Below, in pieces: positions 17,562 to 28,019 of a stretch of DNA of 64,000 nucleotides. Position 1 is the stretch's first letter; each line of letters opens with the position of its first letter. Below the pieces are notes generated by a model. That model worked only from the letters and a program-made list of their open reading frames with translations. It was not told the origin of the DNA and searched no databases. The stretch is from assembly GCF_003058055.1 (NCBI RefSeq), contig NZ_QBTZ01000001.1, positions 3,366,001 to 3,430,000 on the forward strand. Reading direction: 5' to 3'. A program made the position numbers and the translations under genes. This stretch comes from Acidovorax sp. 107. Lineage in GTDB: Bacteria > Pseudomonadota > Gammaproteobacteria > Burkholderiales > Burkholderiaceae_C.

Positions 17562-17737
17562 GATGACCTCGACAACGGTGCACCTTCCACGTGCGAGGCG
17601 GCGAGACCTTTTGGGCCTTGCCTGGCAACCCCGTTCATCCAGAAGGTGAAGTCAGTGTATTGGTCGCAGATTTGTTGATAAATCAGGCGACGCAGAACAC
17701 ACTGGTGCGCCATTGGTGTTGATATTGTTTTCAATGC

Positions 17738-17751
17738 TTGATGCATATCAA
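17738..17751. promoter_or_regulatory. FNR/Anr-type box
   Basis: TTGAT-GCAT-ATCAA is an exact match to the FNR/Anr/Dnr consensus TTGAT-N4-ATCAA. It lies in the 311-bp gap between recQ (ends at 17873) and doxX (starts at 17561), about 183 bp before the doxX ATG. The only gene that begins next to it is doxX. I did not find a convincing -10 element at the expected spacing. Confidence 0.65.
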
Positions 17752-17800
17752 CCACGGTGGGTGCCTGTTGCGCTGGTGTTTTGTTGGCCTTCACGGCGAG

Positions 17801-17822
17801 GCGTGCATGCAGGCATGCACGC
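17801..17822. repeat. Perfect 22-bp inverted repeat
   Basis: GCGTGCATGC and GCATGCACGC are perfect complements separated by 2 bp. It lies 50 bp from the FNR/Anr-type box in the same gap and 51 bp from the recQ stop. It could be a regulator site or an RNA hairpin at the end of recQ; there is no T-run. Confidence 0.55.
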
Positions 17823-17872
17823 TGTCCTGCGGCGTTTACGTTTGGCCGATGCTCCTCTTGCCCCACGGCCTT

Positions 17873-19756
17873 CTAGGTGCCTGTGCAAACCCTCAGCACC
17901 TCCGTCCCATACGCCTCCAGCTTCTTCGCCCCCATCCCGCTGATGCCCTGCAGGTCGTCCAGCGACGCCGGGTTGCGCTCGGCAATGGCTGCCAGGGTGG
18001 CGTCGTGGAAGATCACATACGCCGGCAGGTTGTGCTCGCGCGCCACCTCGGCGCGCCAGGCCTTGAGGTTGATGAAGCGCACTTGCGCGTCGGGGCCCAG
18101 GTTGGCGGCGGCCGCTGGGGGGGCGCTGCCCTTGCGGGTGCGCTTGGCCGGTGCGGACGACACCGATTCGCGCAGCTGCACCGGCACCTCGCCCTTGAGC
18201 ACCGCGCGTGAGCCCTCGGTGAGGCACAGCGTGTCGAAGCTGTGGCCGCTGTCCAGCATCACCTTCTGCAGGCCGAGGGCGCCAGTGGCGATCAGCTGGC
18301 GCAGCACGCCGCGCAGCTGGGGCTCCGATAAATCGGCGCCAATGCCGAAGGTGGAGATCTTCTCGTGCCCGAACTGCGCGACCTTCTCGGTTTTTTTGCC
18401 GCGCAGGATGTCCATGATGTGCCCCGTGCCAAAACTGATGCCGCTGGCCTGGTTCACGCGGTAGATGGTGGACAGCAGCTTGCGGGCGGCATCGGTGGCA
18501 TCCCACACCGCGGGCGGATTCAGGCAGTTGTCGCAATTGCCGCACGGCGTGGACTGCTCGCCAAAGTAGGCCAGCAGCCGTACGCGGCGGCAGTCGGTGG
18601 CCTCGGCCAGCGCCAGCAGGGCGTCGAGCTTGCCGCGCAGCGCCTGCTTAAACTCCTCGCCCGCCGGGCTCTCGTCGATCATGCGGCGCTGGTTGACCAC
18701 GTCGTTCAGGCCGTAGGCCATCCAGGCGTCGGCGTTCAGGCCATCGCGGCCCGCGCGGCCGGTCTCCTGGTAGTAGCCCTCGATGTTCTTGGGCATGTCC
18801 ACATGCGCCACAAAGCGCACATCGGGCTTGTCGATGCCCATGCCGAACGCGATGGTGGCCACCATCACGATGCCTTCCTCACGCAGGAATCGGTCCTGGT
18901 TCTTCTGGCGCACCTTGGTGTCCAGGCCCGCGTGGTAGGGCAGGGCCGTCAGGCCAGCGTCGCTCAGCGTGGCGGCCAACTCTTCCACCCGCTTGCGCGA
19001 CTGGCAATACACCACGCCGGCCTCGCCCGCGTGCTCGCGTTCGATGAAGCGCAGCAGCTGCGTGGTCGCGTCCTTCTTCTCGACGATGGTGTAGCGGATG
19101 TTGGGCCGGTCAAAGCTGCTGATGAAAAGCCGTGCGTCTTCGAGCTGCAGCCGCTCGATGATGTCAGCGCGCGTGAGTGCATCGGCTGTGGCTGTGAGCG
19201 CGATGCGTGGCACACCCGCATAACGCTCGTGCAGCACGGTGAGTGCGCGGTACTCGGGGCGAAAGTCGTGGCCCCACTGGCTCACGCAATGCGCCTCGTC
19301 GATGGCAAACAGCGAGAGGTGCCCACCCTGGTACAGGCTGTCCAGCAGCCCCAGGAAGCGCGGTGTGTTCAGCCGCTCGGGCGCGGCGTACAGCAGGGTG
19401 ATGTCGCCCGTCTGCAAACGCAACTCCACATCCTGCGCCTCGTCAAAACTCAGGGTGGAGTTGAGAAACGCGGCGGAAACCCCCGCCTCGTGCAGCGCGC
19501 CCACCTGGTCGTGCATCAACGCGATCAGCGGCGAGATCACGATGGTCACCCCGCGCCCCTGCTGCTGGCGCACGATGGCCGGCACCTGGTAGCACAGCGA
19601 CTTGCCGCCACCCGTGGGCATGAGCACCAGCGCGTCGCTGCCTGCGATTACATGCTCGACGATGGCCTGCTGGGGGCCGCGAAACTGTTCGTAGCCAAAA
19701 ACGTCCTGCAAAACGGAATGGGCAGGGGACAGTGCGGGGGACAGGCGAGAGGACAA
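17873..19756 (-). CDS. recQ: ATP-dependent DNA helicase RecQ
   Basis: A roughly 627-residue 3'-5' DNA helicase for recombination and fork repair. Visible in order: motif 0 [12 protein letters not shown], Walker [16 protein letters not shown] in [19 protein letters not shown], motif [12 protein letters not shown], the zinc cluster CGNCDNC, and a C-terminal HRDC domain ([20 protein letters not shown]). No ATG precedes motif 0 in frame. TTG 19756 gives about 20 residues before it, as in E. coli RecQ; TTG 19852 is the other option but would include a dispersed repeat. A broken copy lies at 16255-16880. Confidence 0.93.
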   Translation of the reverse strand: MSSRLSPALSPAHSVLQDVFGYEQFRGPQQAIVEHVIAGSDALVLMPTGGGKSLCYQVPAIVRQQQGRGVTIVISPLIALMHDQVGALHEAGVSAAFLNSTLSFDEAQDVELRLQTGDITLLYAAPERLNTPRFLGLLDSLYQGGHLSLFAIDEAHCVSQWGHDFRPEYRALTVLHERYAGVPRIALTATADALTRADIIERLQLEDARLFISSFDRPNIRYTIVEKKDATTQLLRFIEREHAGEAGVVYCQSRKRVEELAATLSDAGLTALPYHAGLDTKVRQKNQDRFLREEGIVMVATIAFGMGIDKPDVRFVAHVDMPKNIEGYYQETGRAGRDGLNADAWMAYGLNDVVNQRRMIDESPAGEEFKQALRGKLDALLALAEATDCRRVRLLAYFGEQSTPCGNCDNCLNPPAVWDATDAARKLLSTIYRVNQASGISFGTGHIMDILRGKKTEKVAQFGHEKISTFGIGADLSEPQLRGVLRQLIATGALGLQKVMLDSGHSFDTLCLTEGSRAVLKGEVPVQLRESVSSAPAKRTRKGSAPPAAAANLGPDAQVRFINLKAWRAEVAREHNLPAYVIFHDATLAAIAERNPASLDDLQGISGMGAKKLEAYGTEVLRVCTGT

Positions 19757-19767
19757 GCGGATACTCT

Positions 19768-19829
19768 GAAATTGATAGCTACTAGCGCGCTTTGATAGTG
19801 AGCTAGGGGCGATCTGTCTGATTCTTCGG
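19768..19829 (+). repeat. Dispersed TAGCTAT repeat, copy 3
   Basis: Direct copy containing ATTGATAGCTACTAGCGCGC, then GATAGTGAGCTAG and GATTCTTC, immediately upstream of the proposed recQ start. Confidence 0.65.
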
Positions 19830-19949
19830 TAAGCAGTGACTACTGCTGACAAGGCTTATTGTGCGCCGCTGCCATCTCCTGGCACTTTGAGAACGTGTTG
19901 GGATTCCGATATCCGCGCTGCCGGTGGCGGAGCGAATCCTTGGCTCTCC

Positions 19950-19974
19950 ACCTCGGCCCCCATAGGGCCGAGGT
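19950..19974 (-). terminator. Stem-loop after the lipoprotein pair
   Basis: ACCTCGGCCC and GGGCCGAGGT form a perfect 10-bp stem with a 5-nt loop, 13 bp beyond the stop of the gene at 19987. There is no T-run, so it may be a weak terminator or a 3'-end stabiliser. Confidence 0.45.
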
Positions 19975-19986
19975 TACAAGGTCAGG

Positions 19987-20583
19987 TTATTTTGCAAGTG
20001 CCGTTGACTGACGCAGCGCTACGATAAGTTTCGCCAATGCGTCATCGCTCGCTCTGACGGCTGCCAACGAGAAGTTAGATTTGAACTCGGAGAATTCCGC
20101 TTGACCGCGTCCTTCCACCCGCAGCGAATCCAGCGTCTTACCTTGCATGTCCTTGATTTGGCAGGACAGCGTCACTGTGAAAACCGTGGGCGGCCACGTC
20201 AACGCGCTTTCTGACGAGGAGTTGGTGGTGATCTCTGGAGTAATCAGCAGCTGAATGCCACTGGCACTCAACTCCGCTGCATCGGTTGGATTGTTGATTT
20301 TGGCGACATCGCGAAACACTACCCCCAGAGCCTTGTACAGGCCAGGCTCTAGATCCCGATAGGGAAAGTAACGCACCTTGTCGCCGCCTCCGCCCGGTGT
20401 AGTGACTTCCAGGGCTTTGGACGCCGCCGAAATGTGATAACCCGCTTTTTTGTCCAGCATCGGCTTGTCCGCCGCAGGTTGGACAGTGGCCAAGTTGGGT
20501 GCCATGGAGATGGGATGCGCGCAGCCCCCCAGGGTGAGGGCCAACACTACGCTGAGCGACAAGAAAACAATGCGCTGGTACAT
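19987..20583 (-). CDS. Lipoprotein of unknown function (first of a pair by position)
   Basis: A 198-residue predicted outer-membrane or periplasmic lipoprotein. A lipobox (LTLGGC) places the lipidated cysteine at residue 21. The mature part contains a GGGGDKVRYFPYRDLEPGLY segment and a long beta-rich region (LLITPEITTNSSSESALTWP), then a C-terminal helix. I do not recognise the family. It starts 9 bp after the stop of the other lipoprotein gene and is surely co-transcribed with it. GC content is lower than in the flanking housekeeping genes. Confidence 0.75.
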   Translation of the reverse strand: MYQRIVFLSLSVVLALTLGGCAHPISMAPNLATVQPAADKPMLDKKAGYHISAASKALEVTTPGGGGDKVRYFPYRDLEPGLYKALGVVFRDVAKINNPTDAAELSASGIQLLITPEITTNSSSESALTWPPTVFTVTLSCQIKDMQGKTLDSLRVEGRGQAEFSEFKSNFSLAAVRASDDALAKLIVALRQSTALAK

Positions 20584-20592
20584 GTTGTCTCC

Positions 20593-21174
20593 TTATCGTT
20601 GCTTGAGAGAGGCAACGAAGTCCGGATCAGCAAACAGAGCCCCCAAGAGGTCTTGCACCATCAGCGGATAGTTGTTTGCGGCCTGAGGGATAGCGACAGC
20701 GCCAGCGAATGCACCTTCCCACTGTCGTGTGATCTTCTTGACCTTGTCGTACCGAACTTCCGCCCCCTTCTTCACGACAAATTGCGCCTCCAACTGCCCA
20801 TCATTGGTTTGGATTCCACCCGCATTGATGTTGTTGTGCAGCAGGGTGCCTGACACTTCGACAGGGGAGTTGGGGGCGTGCAGCTTTGCCAATTCGAGCT
20901 CGGAACGCAGAGCCGCTGCAAGATAGTCGCCATAGTTTTTGCCCACAGGCGACACCATGGAAGAGGCTCTCAGGGATATGGCGTCCGCGCTTTGCATTCC
21001 TGGCTTGGTGGCGAACGTGCCAACCTTCACCTCAGAGGATGAAGTTTTCTTCAGTCGCTCTACGTTGTCTACCGACGGTGTGTAGTTGGGCGCAGGTCCA
21101 GCGCAACCGACCAAAAAAATGCAGGCCAAAGCGGCCAGCGGCAGTGCAAGAAAAATTGGGCGTTTCGATGCCAT
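20593..21174 (-). CDS. Lipoprotein of unknown function (upstream partner)
   Basis: A 193-residue predicted lipoprotein with lipobox FLVGC (cysteine at residue 24). The mature protein has a pattern seen in envelope lipoproteins that form assembly complexes: a short N-terminal linker, then VKVGTFATKPGMQ, a helix with DYLAAALRSELELAKL, and a beta-rich region. I cannot assign a family. It is the first gene of a two-gene unit; the next start codon is 9 bp downstream. Its place between recQ and metH, with lower GC, hints at acquired DNA. Confidence 0.75.
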   Translation of the reverse strand: MASKRPIFLALPLAALACIFLVGCAGPAPNYTPSVDNVERLKKTSSSEVKVGTFATKPGMQSADAISLRASSMVSPVGKNYGDYLAAALRSELELAKLHAPNSPVEVSGTLLHNNINAGGIQTNDGQLEAQFVVKKGAEVRYDKVKKITRQWEGAFAGAVAIPQAANNYPLMVQDLLGALFADPDFVASLKQR

Positions 21175-21273
21175 TAAATAGCCTCCCTCTCATTGAAAAT
21201 TTGGATTTGTCGGCGCGTGGAATGTGGCGACGCGCGGCATCATATAGGACTCAATTCAGGGAAGGCCCCGTTC

Positions 21274-21303
21274 TTGGGGGGCGTCAGCGACGCTTTCTAC
21301 AAT
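21274..21303 (+). promoter_or_regulatory. Candidate promoter of metH N-terminal gene
   Basis: TTGGGG (21274-21279) and TACAAT (21298-21303) are 18 bp apart. The predicted transcription start, about 7 nt later, would fall at 21310-21311, next to the ATG at 21312, so the mRNA might be leaderless. No Shine-Dalgarno sequence is visible before that ATG. Confidence 0.4.
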
Positions 21304-21311
21304 AGCGCCCT

Positions 21312-22375
<1,064 letters not shown>

Positions 22376-22376
<1 letters not shown>

Positions 22377-22443
22377 ATTTGAGTCGAATTGGCTGCTAGC
22401 GCTTGTTCCATATGCGCTGGTAGCTATAAAAATAGTAGTCAAT
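22376..22443 (-). repeat. Dispersed TAGCTAT repeat, copy 4
   Basis: Reverse-oriented copy directly after the metH stop. On the minus strand it holds TTTTTATAGCTACCAGCGC, then AAGCGCTAGCAGCC and CTCAAATTC. One of the best preserved copies. Confidence 0.75.
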
Positions 22444-22552
22444 GCCGTACCAGCGCAGTGCGGCAGCCCATTGCAAGGCGCCGCCGGGTGCGGCAACCTT
22501 GCAATCCCCCTTCATTGCGCCTTCCCGTTTCGCCGTCTGGTCCGTTCACCCC

Positions 22553-23500
22553 ATGCTTGATACCGCCACCCCGCCCGCCTCGTCCTTTGTGGAGGGCGAC
22601 GACGCAGCCGCAGCGGCCGCCAAGGCTGCCGCGCACGCCGCGCTCAAGCTCGAAAAGCGCCTGGTGCGCCAGGTCGCCCAGGCCATTGGCGACTTCGGCC
22701 TCATCGAAGACGGCGACAAGGTCATGGTGTGCGTCTCGGGTGGCAAGGACAGCTACGGCCTGCTGGACGTGCTGCGCATGCTGCAGCAGCGCAACGGCAA
22801 CAAGTTTGAGCTGATCGCCGTCAACCTCGACCAGAAGCAGCCGGGCTTTCCTGCCCATGTGCTGCCCGAATATCTGACCCAGGTGGGCGTGCCCTTCCAC
22901 ATCGAAACGCAGGACACCTACAGCGTTGTGAAGGAGCACATCCCCGAAGGCAAGACCATGTGCAGCCTGTGCAGCCGCCTGCGCCGGGGCATTCTGTACC
23001 GCGTGGCCGACGAGCTGGGCTGCACAAAGATTGCGCTCGGCCACCACCGCGACGACATGCTGCAGACGTTCTTTTTGAACATGTTCTTTGGCGGCAAGCT
23101 CAAGGGCATGCCGCCCAAGGTGCAGAGCGACCGGGGCGACCACCTCATCATCCGCCCGCTGGCTTACGTGGCTGAAGACGACCTCACCCGCTGGGCCGAA
23201 CACCGCCAGTTCCCCATCATTCCCTGCACCCTGTGCGGCAGCCAGGAGAACCTGCAGCGCAAGCAGATCGGCCAGATGCTGCGCGACTGGCAGCAGCTCT
23301 ACCCCGGCCGCATCGAGAACATGGCCGTGGCGCTGCGCAACCTGGTGCCTTCGCACTTCATGGACCCGCGCCAGTTCGACTTCAAGGGCCTGGTGCCCAA
23401 CGGCGTGCAAGACGCCGATGGCGACAAGGCGTTTGATGCCGAAGAATTTCCTGCGCAGGCCGTGGGCATGCTGGGCGGCCTGCCGCTGATGCCGCGCTGA
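22553..23500 (+). CDS. ttcA: tRNA 2-thiocytidine(32) synthetase
   Basis: A 315-residue cytoplasmic enzyme that thiolates cytidine 32 in some tRNAs, using ATP and an iron-sulfur cluster. The PP-loop reads [12 protein letters not shown]. The two cysteines of [10 protein letters not shown] and one in PCTLCGSQ bind the cluster. ATG 22553 begins a 45-residue Ala-rich leader before the conserved [10 protein letters not shown]; other starts would leave even longer tails. It is followed after 36 bp by another tRNA-modification gene, trhP. Confidence 0.94.
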   Translation: MLDTATPPASSFVEGDDAAAAAAKAAAHAALKLEKRLVRQVAQAIGDFGLIEDGDKVMVCVSGGKDSYGLLDVLRMLQQRNGNKFELIAVNLDQKQPGFPAHVLPEYLTQVGVPFHIETQDTYSVVKEHIPEGKTMCSLCSRLRRGILYRVADELGCTKIALGHHRDDMLQTFFLNMFFGGKLKGMPPKVQSDRGDHLIIRPLAYVAEDDLTRWAEHRQFPIIPCTLCGSQENLQRKQIGQMLRDWQQLYPGRIENMAVALRNLVPSHFMDPRQFDFKGLVPNGVQDADGDKAFDAEEFPAQAVGMLGGLPLMPR

Positions 23501-23536
23501 ACCCGACCCCCGACGATTTTTAGATTGGGCCACCCC

Positions 23537-24976
23537 ATGACCACGCTCAAAGCCCCCGAACTCCTCCTGCCCGCTGGCTCGCTCGACAAGATGCGCGCCG
23601 CCTACGACTTTGGTGCCGACGCGGTGTACGCCGGCCAGCCGCGCTACTCCTTGCGCGCGCGCAACAACGAGTTCCGCCTGGAGCAGATCAAGCAAGGCAT
23701 TGACGAGGCCCACGCACGCGGCAAGAAGTTCTTTGTGACCAGCAACCTGATTGCGCACAACGACAAGATCCGAACCTACCTGCGCGACATCGAGCCCGTG
23801 ATCGACTGCAAGCCTGACGCATTGATCATGGCCGACGCGGGCTTGATCATGATGGTCAAGGAAAAGTGGCCCGAGCAGGTGGTGCACCTCTCGGTGCAGG
23901 CCAACACCACCAACTGGGCGGCGGTGAAGTTCTGGCAAAAGATGGGGGTCGAACGCGTGATCCTCTCGCGCGAACTGAGCCTGGACGAGATCGAAAAAAT
24001 CCGCCAGGAATGCCCCGACATGGAGCTGGAAGTGTTCGTGCACGGCGCGCTATGCATCGCGTATTCAGGGCGCTGCCTGCTCAGCGGCTACTTCAACCAC
24101 CGCGACCCCAACCAGGGCACCTGCACCAACGCCTGCCGCTGGAACTACGCCACGCACGACGCCGACATCGACCCCACCACGGGCGAAGCCATCGCGCAGA
24201 AGATGGAGGGAGACTTCAACTTTGAGGCCGCGCAGCAGAAGGCCGAGCAGGCCTTTGCATCCACCACCGGCAGCGGCGAACGCCACCCCAAGGCCGACAA
24301 GGTCTACCTGATCGAAGAAGCCGGCCGGCCCGGGCAGATGATGCCCATCATGGAAGACGAGCACGGCACCTACATCATGAACAGCAAGGACCTGCGTGCG
24401 GTGGAGCATGTGGCGCGCCTGGCGCAGATCGGCGTCGATTCGCTCAAGATCGAAGGCCGCACCAAGAGCCTGTACTACGTGGCCCGCACCGCCCAGGTCT
24501 ATCGCCGCGCCATCGACGACGCCGTGGCGGGCCGCCCCTTCAACCCAGAGCTGCTGATTGAGCTGGAAGGCCTGTCCAACCGCGGCTACACCGGCGGCCT
24601 GCTGGAGCGCCGCCCGAGCAACGACTACCAGAACTACATCAGCGGCCACTCCGTCACCCAGCGCAGCCAGTACGTGGGCGAGGTGCTGGGTGCCGAGGGC
24701 CAGGCCGATGTGGGGCTGGCAGGCGACTGGGTGCTGGTGGAAACCAAGAACCACTTTGCCGTGGGCGACCTGATCGAAGTGGTGCACCCCAGCGGCAACA
24801 TCACCGTGCGGCTTCAGGAAATGCGCAACGTGGAAGGCCAGCCCGTGCAGGTCGCCCAGGGCAGTCCCGTGCGCGTGTGGATTGCGCTGCCCGCACGCTA
24901 CAGCGGCGCGCTGCTGGCCCGGGTTGTGGAGGCCCAGGCGGGCGATGCGAAGGCTGAGCCTGCACTGACCGCGTGA
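23537..24976 (+). CDS. trhP: tRNA uridine-34 hydroxylation protein, peptidase U32 family
   Basis: A 479-residue protein closely similar to E. coli TrhP (YegQ), which with prephenate hydroxylates uridine 34 in tRNA to 5-hydroxyuridine. The family signature EVFVHGALCIAYSGRCLLS is at about residues 160-180. NQGTCTNACRW and DEHGTYIMNSKDLR also match, and a C-terminal beta-barrel domain is present. ATG 23537 is chosen over TTG 23525. It follows ttcA with a 36-bp gap, so two tRNA anticodon-loop modification enzymes are probably made from one transcript. Confidence 0.92.
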   Translation: MTTLKAPELLLPAGSLDKMRAAYDFGADAVYAGQPRYSLRARNNEFRLEQIKQGIDEAHARGKKFFVTSNLIAHNDKIRTYLRDIEPVIDCKPDALIMADAGLIMMVKEKWPEQVVHLSVQANTTNWAAVKFWQKMGVERVILSRELSLDEIEKIRQECPDMELEVFVHGALCIAYSGRCLLSGYFNHRDPNQGTCTNACRWNYATHDADIDPTTGEAIAQKMEGDFNFEAAQQKAEQAFASTTGSGERHPKADKVYLIEEAGRPGQMMPIMEDEHGTYIMNSKDLRAVEHVARLAQIGVDSLKIEGRTKSLYYVARTAQVYRRAIDDAVAGRPFNPELLIELEGLSNRGYTGGLLERRPSNDYQNYISGHSVTQRSQYVGEVLGAEGQADVGLAGDWVLVETKNHFAVGDLIEVVHPSGNITVRLQEMRNVEGQPVQVAQGSPVRVWIALPARYSGALLARVVEAQAGDAKAEPALTA

Positions 24977-25001
24977 GCAGATGCGCCGCGGCACGTCTCG
25001 G

Positions 25002-25946
25002 TCAAGCCGACAGGGAGAGCACGTGCTCGATGAATGCGTGGCAAGAATGGGCCGGGTTGGCGAGCACATCCGTTTTGACCAGCACGCCAAGAGGCCCCAC
25101 ACCCTGGGGTCTCCACGATAGAACGGCCAGTTCTTTGCGCTGTACCAACGGCCGCAGAAGGCTTGCTGGTGCGCAAACGAGCATGTCGCTCTCGGTCAGC
25201 ATGGCGTAGATGATTTCTGTCGAGCGGCTCGACACCCTGCACAGTTCGGGCACGCCGCCCAGATCGTCGAAAAGATTCTCGACCTGCTGGGGCCCCAGCC
25301 CCGTGAGCGGTGGGGCCAGCCAGCGCTGCGCCAGCAGCTCAGCGGCCGTGACGGCGGCCTGCCGGGCCAGCGGGTGCCGGGGGCGACAGGCCACCACGAA
25401 CTCATCCCGCAGCGCGGCGCGAAACTCGAACCCCTGCGGCAGCGGGGCCGGTTCGCGGCAGATCGCCAGGTCCAGCGTGCCCTCCTGGATGCTCTCCAGC
25501 AAATTGTCGATCGTGACTTCGTGGACATCGATGGCGGCGTCAGGGTGCTTGGCGAAGTAAGCCGGGATCGCCGCCGCCAGCAGCCCATTGATACCCGCCG
25601 CGATGCTGCCGATGCGGATCAATGCGGACCCCGCCCCTTGCTGCATCAGCGCCGCATTGCCTGCAACCGCCTGAAGCGGAACCAGCGAGGCCCGCAGCAG
25701 CGGCAAGATCGCTTCTCCCAGGCGGGTCAACCGCATGCCCTTGGAGTGCCTCTCGAACAGGGGGCCGCCCAGAGAACTTTCCAGCTCGACCAGTGCGTGG
25801 GTCGCTGCGGGCTGGCTCAGGCCAATGGAAGAGGCCGCGCGGTGCAGGCTTTGCAGGTCGGCAATCGCAATGGCCAGCTGCAGGTGCTTGAGGCGCACGC
25901 GCCCCAGGATGCGGTTGAACAGGACCGAGGGCGTCAAGTCTGGCAT
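25002..25946 (-). CDS. LysR-family transcriptional regulator
   Basis: A 314-residue regulator with an N-terminal helix-turn-helix (SLHRAASSIGLSQPAATHAL) and an effector-binding domain. It is divergent from an exported lyase gene at 26122, with a 175-bp AT-rich region between them, and probably controls it. The effector may be the lyase substrate or product. The N-terminal block (FNRILGRVRLKHLQLAIAIA) resembles the GbpR/CynR-like LysR group. Confidence 0.88.
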   Translation of the reverse strand: MPDLTPSVLFNRILGRVRLKHLQLAIAIADLQSLHRAASSIGLSQPAATHALVELESSLGGPLFERHSKGMRLTRLGEAILPLLRASLVPLQAVAGNAALMQQGAGSALIRIGSIAAGINGLLAAAIPAYFAKHPDAAIDVHEVTIDNLLESIQEGTLDLAICREPAPLPQGFEFRAALRDEFVVACRPRHPLARQAAVTAAELLAQRWLAPPLTGLGPQQVENLFDDLGGVPELCRVSSRSTEIIYAMLTESDMLVCAPASLLRPLVQRKELAVLSWRPQGVGPLGVLVKTDVLANPAHSCHAFIEHVLSLSA

Positions 25947-26050
25947 GGGCTATTCAAAAAATGAATTCAATTGAAAAAGAAGCATTGGCCTTGCTGGGAC
26001 CGTTGTGGAACGATTCCGGGGCCAGTAGGGTGCAAGCCCATGCTGGGTTC

Positions 26051-26065
26051 ATTCAATTAACGAAT
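26051..26065. promoter_or_regulatory. Candidate LysR operator
   Basis: ATTC-N7-GAAT inverted repeat in the AT-rich region between the LysR gene and the lyase gene, 57 bp before the lyase ATG. A second AT-rich palindrome (TTCAATTGAA) lies near 25966. Function is inferred from position. Confidence 0.4.
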
Positions 26066-26121
26066 CTTATTCCCGCACCAGCCCACCGCTGGCTGAGCGG
26101 GAGCTCAGGAGACAAAACCCC

Positions 26122-27762
26122 ATGCTATCGCCTCAGCGCCGCCCTGCGCGCACGATCATCTTGCGCCCCACCCGCTTCCTGCTCGCCCCGGTCGTGGGCG
26201 CCATCCTGGCCATGGGTCAGGCACAGGCTGCAGACACCCTGGACACGGCCTGCAAGACCACGGCCGAATGCCAGGCGCAGGTCGCCAAGATCCAGGGCCT
26301 GGTCAAGGGCGATGCCACCAGCGCCCTGTCCAAGTCGCAGGACACCTTCTACTGGTTTGGCCGCATCAACATGGCATCGACCGTGGTCAACGTGGAGCAA
26401 GGCATCATCCCCAAAGCCCAGGCAGGCCGCATCGCGCGCGGTGTGGAGCTGTCGATCACGCAGGCGACGGCCCCGGGTGGTAAGCGCCCCACCGATGTGC
26501 TGCAGGTCGAGAAAATCATCACCGACGCCGTGGGCCCCGAGGCCACACTGATCCACACCGGGCGCAGCCGCCAGGACATCCACTCCACCCTGAACGCTGC
26601 GCAGTTGCGGCTGGAGATGCTGGACTTTGCCGATGCCCTGGACCAGGTGCGCGCACGGCTCATCACCATCGCCCAGGCGCACACCGCCACCTATGTGCCC
26701 GCCTACACCAACGGCGTGCAGGCCATGCCCATCAGCTACGGGCACTACCTGATGGCGTTTGCCGATTCGTTTGCGCGCGACTCTGCACGCATCCGCGAGG
26801 CCTACGCGCGCATCAACCTCAGCCCCATGGGCACGGCCGTGTTGGCCAACTCCAGCTGGAGCATCAACCGCGAGCGCCTCGCACAGCTGCTGGGGTTTGA
26901 CGGGCTCATCGTCAACTCGCTGGATGCGGGGCAGATCAGCACGTACGACATTCCTATCGAGGCCACGTCCATCGCCAGCTCCACGGCGATCCGCGTGGGC
27001 GCGTTCATGCAGGACGTGCACACCCAGTACCACCAGACCCGGCCATGGCTGCTGCTGGCCAGCGGGAAGACCTACACCAGCAGCGCCATGCCGCAAAAGG
27101 CGAACCCGGGCATCATCCAGAACACCCGCGCCAAGGCCAGCGATGTGGTGGCGTCGGCCCAGGCATCGCTGTGGCGCGCCCATAACGTCACGCCCGGCAT
27201 GATCGACTACAAGAACACCTGGAGCCCCGGCAGCGCCAAGACCTTTGTGCAGGGCGTGGAGATGCTGCAGCAGCTGGCCGATGTGCTGGACTCGCTGCGC
27301 ATCGACCCGGCCCGCGCGCTGGACGAACTCGAATCCGAATGGACCACGTCGATGGAGCTGGCCGAAACCCTGCAGCGCACCCATGCCATTCCGTTCCGGG
27401 TGGGCCACCACTTTGCGTCGGATGTGGTGGTGTATGCCAAGGAACGCAACATCCGGCCCAAGGACTTTCCGTACGCCGAAGCCGTGCGCATCTACCGCGA
27501 AGCGGGCAAAAAGTACGACATCAAGGACCAGCGCCTGCCGCTCACGGAAAAGGAATTCCGCCGCGCTTTGTCTCCCGCAGAAATGGTGGCCACCCGCACC
27601 GGCACAGGCGGACCGCAGCCCCAGGAGGTCACCCGCATGGTGGCCGTCGCCAAGGACGTTCTTGCCAAAGACCGCGTCTGGTCGGGTGAGGCTCGGCAGC
27701 GCCTGCTGGCCGCCGAGGCGGCATTGAACGCGGCGTTTGAGGGGGTGAAGGCGCTGCCCTAG
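26122..27762 (+). CDS. Exported lyase of the argininosuccinate lyase superfamily
   Basis: A 546-residue protein of the fumarase/aspartase/argininosuccinate-lyase superfamily. Family signatures are clear: HTGRSRQDIHSTLN early, and the catalytic flexible loop with SSAMPQKANPG at about residues 327-337. Unusually, the first 36 residues form a signal peptide (basic start, hydrophobic VVGAILAMGQAQAA, likely cut after AQA), so the enzyme should act in the periplasm. The mature part also has extra residues before the lyase core. The substrate is unknown, perhaps an amino-acid or polycarboxylate adduct. A divergent LysR gene probably regulates it. Confidence 0.85.
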   Translation: MLSPQRRPARTIILRPTRFLLAPVVGAILAMGQAQAADTLDTACKTTAECQAQVAKIQGLVKGDATSALSKSQDTFYWFGRINMASTVVNVEQGIIPKAQAGRIARGVELSITQATAPGGKRPTDVLQVEKIITDAVGPEATLIHTGRSRQDIHSTLNAAQLRLEMLDFADALDQVRARLITIAQAHTATYVPAYTNGVQAMPISYGHYLMAFADSFARDSARIREAYARINLSPMGTAVLANSSWSINRERLAQLLGFDGLIVNSLDAGQISTYDIPIEATSIASSTAIRVGAFMQDVHTQYHQTRPWLLLASGKTYTSSAMPQKANPGIIQNTRAKASDVVASAQASLWRAHNVTPGMIDYKNTWSPGSAKTFVQGVEMLQQLADVLDSLRIDPARALDELESEWTTSMELAETLQRTHAIPFRVGHHFASDVVVYAKERNIRPKDFPYAEAVRIYREAGKKYDIKDQRLPLTEKEFRRALSPAEMVATRTGTGGPQPQEVTRMVAVAKDVLAKDRVWSGEARQRLLAAEAALNAAFEGVKALP

Positions 27763-27851
27763 AAAGGGCTCGGGCGCGCCGGAGCGGCTCATCCCCCTTC
27801 TACAGACGGCATTTGGAAGTAAATGGGCTGCAGCGCCAGTGAATATTGGCG

Positions 27852-27910
27852 ATGTAGCTATGAATTTGGTAGCGATTGCCAGCCCGCTGGTCCCCCAGCG
27901 CCCGCCCGGA
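27852..27910 (+). repeat. Dispersed TAGCTAT repeat, copy 5
   Basis: Direct copy with TAGCTATGAATTTGGTAGC at its 5' end and a GCTGG/CCAGC hairpin after it. It lies in the 257-bp gap between the lyase and the next gene; the rest of that gap shows nothing recognisable. Confidence 0.65.
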
Positions 27911-28019
27911 TGAGGGAAGGACACTGCGCAAAGTGCCGGGGGCCAAAGCGCTGGCGGGCGCTGTTCATGTCGTGTGAATCACTACAGAATCGGGCATTCG
28001 TCCCCCCTGAGTGTCCGGC

